NCBI RefSeq assembly: GCF_004769555.1 | Contig: NZ_RQFY01000004.1 | Coordinates: 1,736,001-1,800,000 of the forward strand | Reading direction: 5' to 3' | DNA from: Leptospira koniambonensis | GTDB lineage: Bacteria; Spirochaetota; Leptospiria; Leptospirales; Leptospiraceae | DNA: 64,000 nucleotides | Shown here: piece after piece, positions 62,457 to 64,000 of the stretch | Layout: every line of letters begins with the position of its first letter | Position numbering within the stretch: the first letter of the stretch is position 1 | Made by a program: the position numbers and the translations under genes | Notes under the pieces: model-generated | What the model was told of the DNA's origin: nothing | The model's input: the letters and a program-made list of their open reading frames with translations, nothing else | The model's database searches: none

Positions 62457-64000
62457 TTAAAAATCGAATCTTCCTTGTGGGTCTATAAGAGAATCAAAAT
62501 CCTTAAAAGATGCAAATTCCGCCCACACTTCTCTAAAAACCCCAACTAACATTTTTCTATAATATTCTTTATCAAAACCTGTTCTTTTGATCTTGTTTGG
62601 ATAGAGTTGTAATTCTTCTTCTGGCATATACCTTGTATCTTTGGTTTTTGCTTTTTGGTTCAATACTAAATATTTTATTTTTTCTCCTGCTTGCACATCC
62701 ATCCCAAAATCTTTCAGTTTCATCATGGAGAGTGCGGTGGCACCCATTACTTCGTATTCTTCTAATTCTCTGGAGCTGGACTTTACAAGGAGCAGATCTT
62801 CCGGCGAGATTAGCTCTTCTCGGATCATAGAATCATATTTATGATATATGGATAAAATTTCTGGTTCAGAATTTTTTAGATCTTTGATTGCCACTTTAGT
62901 TCTCATCCATTCTAACATTTCACCTTGAGCTCTTGTGATAAAGTAAGGCAGATCTTTTCTTCTGGCTCCTATCCCTCTACATTTCAATTTTCCTGATTGG
63001 AATCTTCCCATGTACCTGTTGGCAACTGGCATTTCGGGATCTTGGCTGGAAGGAGGAAAAAGTAGCCAAGTATAGATCCCATCCACTTCCATTCTGATCC
63101 CTGTTCTTTTTTGAATTTCTAAACATAAAAAATCAAGTTCAGCTGAGCTTAAAGGAGAAGAGTTATAATTTTTTATAAATATACTGTCTGTGATTGCATG
63201 AACGAATTCATAACCGAATTCTTCTGCAGTTTCTTTTGCTAGTAAAAGTTTTTCTCTTCCAAATGCATTTACACTTTCATGGCTTTCCAATCTTCCGAAT
63301 TTTGCATTTCTATAACCTAAGTATCCGAAAGAAGTGACTAACATCCATTTTAAACTAGCTTGTTTTGCTTCATAATCCTCTAATTGTTTTCCGGAAGTGA
63401 TCTTGGATTGTTTTTTATAATAAGCTCTTCTTTCTAACACATGCTCCAGGGCCTCCGATACGACTCCTTTACGTTTATCGCATATACGATATCCTATATC
63501 CGGTGCCTTTGGGACTGTCTCGTCGTTTTCACAGCATAGGCAATTTACACATTCTGGAGAAATATTATGCATCGCCATAATACTAGGATACATCTGAGCA
63601 AAATCCAATTGGGCTACATTCTCCGCTATTTTTCCAGAACTAACATCTGGCTGGAAAACTAAACCTCCTTTATCTGCGTCTAAAAGTTGAAGTGCAGTTT
63701 TTGGGGCTTCTACCGCACTTTTTTGCCAAGGAACTAGGTAACCTCTTCTTAAAGCTACATCCGTTTCGATATAAGTAAGTGCCTTTCCTGTGGATGCTCT
63801 TGCCATTTTTTGCATAGGAAGCCTGGACAATCTGGCGAGTTCTACAACTCCCATTAGGTCCGCTTCCTTATACACGAAACTATTCTTGGAATCTATATGC
63901 CATCTTCCGAATAAAGGATAAGAAGGTGCCCTAAATACAATATTTCCATAAGTGAAATAGCTGGTTCCCTTAGTGCTGATATTCCTTCGGATAGGAGTGC
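62457..64000 (-). CDS. Family B DNA polymerase, PolB2-like, 5' end outside the window
   Basis: The visible 514 codons run to the right edge and stay open there, so the start lies beyond 64000. Reading in: FGRWHIDSKNSFVYKEADL then LARLSRLPMQKMARAS, typical of archaeal-type PolB2. Motif A is DFAQMYPSIM (catalytic Asp kept), a Cys-rich loop CVNCLCC follows, motif B is KWMLVTSFGYLGYRNAKFGR (TSFG for NSxYG) and motif C is HAITDSIF, where the first Asp of DTDS is Ile. The second Asp, the main metal ligand, is kept. A C-terminal thumb follows. It may be a repair or translesion polymerase. Confidence 0.9.
   Translation of the reverse strand, partial: TPIRRNISTKGTSYFTYGNIVFRAPSYPLFGRWHIDSKNSFVYKEADLMGVVELARLSRLPMQKMARASTGKALTYIETDVALRRGYLVPWQKSAVEAPKTALQLLDADKGGLVFQPDVSSGKIAENVAQLDFAQMYPSIMAMHNISPECVNCLCCENDETVPKAPDIGYRICDKRKGVVSEALEHVLERRAYYKKQSKITSGKQLEDYEAKQASLKWMLVTSFGYLGYRNAKFGRLESHESVNAFGREKLLLAKETAEEFGYEFVHAITDSIFIKNYNSSPLSSAELDFLCLEIQKRTGIRMEVDGIYTWLLFPPSSQDPEMPVANRYMGRFQSGKLKCRGIGARRKDLPYFITRAQGEMLEWMRTKVAIKDLKNSEPEILSIYHKYDSMIREELISPEDLLLVKSSSRELEEYEVMGATALSMMKLKDFGMDVQAGEKIKYLVLNQKAKTKDTRYMPEEELQLYPNKIKRTGFDKEYYRKMLVGVFREVWAEFASFKDFDSLIDPQGRFDF

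Overview
The window reads as a Leptospira chromosome segment (spirochaete, AT-rich, roughly 40% G+C by eye). The genus call rests on many spirochaetal-type lipoproteins, the ahpC-sufB pair, membrane-bound AraC regulators, a PilZ-like protein of a leptospiral type and an alternative complex III locus. The species cannot be told from sequence alone. Nearly every base is coding. No phage, insertion sequence or CRISPR array is visible.

Layout. (1) 1-9.0 kb: the end of a nitrous oxide reductase operon (nosL tail, nosD, nosF, nosY), a three-gene minus-strand set of Cys/His-rich and outer-membrane proteins, a sterol-desaturase family enzyme, nnrS and a lipoprotein. Two perfect FNR-type boxes (5521-5534 and 7863-7876) suggest anaerobic or NO-responsive control. 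(2) 9.2-19.8 kb: an AraC regulator, an M24 peptidase-like protein, an SMP-30-like lipoprotein, a 7TM-DISM/SpoIIE phosphatase, then two paralogous hybrid histidine kinases flanking a receiver-EAL protein. (3) 19.8-32.1 kb: a compact locus with three double-rhodanese proteins, two pentaheme cytochromes, an outer-membrane-type protein and an XRE-cupin regulator, interleaved with a GT2 and two GT-C-like membrane proteins. This is the best candidate for an undescribed system. (4) 32.1-36.4 kb: a dispersed-repeat remnant, an all-helical unknown, tRNA-Leu(CAA), a hot-dog thioesterase, a 667-residue proline-rich protein and two overlapping small paralogues. (5) 36.6-41.1 kb: a peroxiredoxin behind a 19-bp PerR-like palindrome, an orphan sufB, a TPR protein, rlmN and a Cys-rich lipoprotein. 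(6) 41.2-49.2 kb: an ArnT-like GT39, an M20 peptidase, an LpxL-type acyltransferase, a membrane AraC regulator, then a YHYH/MORN-like/SCO1 set. (7) 49.3-58.8 kb: an EEP nuclease, then actABCDEF plus a lipoprotein (alternative complex III) closed by a strong terminator. (8) 58.9-64 kb: two paralogous lipoproteins, a Cys-rich secreted protein, a PilZ-like protein and the 3' part of a PolB2-like family B DNA polymerase that runs off the right edge.

How the parts fit. Respiration is the main theme. Complex III-like actA-F moves electrons from quinol to periplasmic carriers, SCO1 and YHYH proteins may serve copper or oxidase assembly, and NosLDFY and NnrS point to N2O reduction and NO handling at low oxygen. 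The rhodanese-pentaheme locus could pass electrons to or from sulfur species outside the inner membrane; that is inference. AhpC and SufB would serve peroxide defence. The kinase/EAL and SpoIIE proteins form a signalling block.
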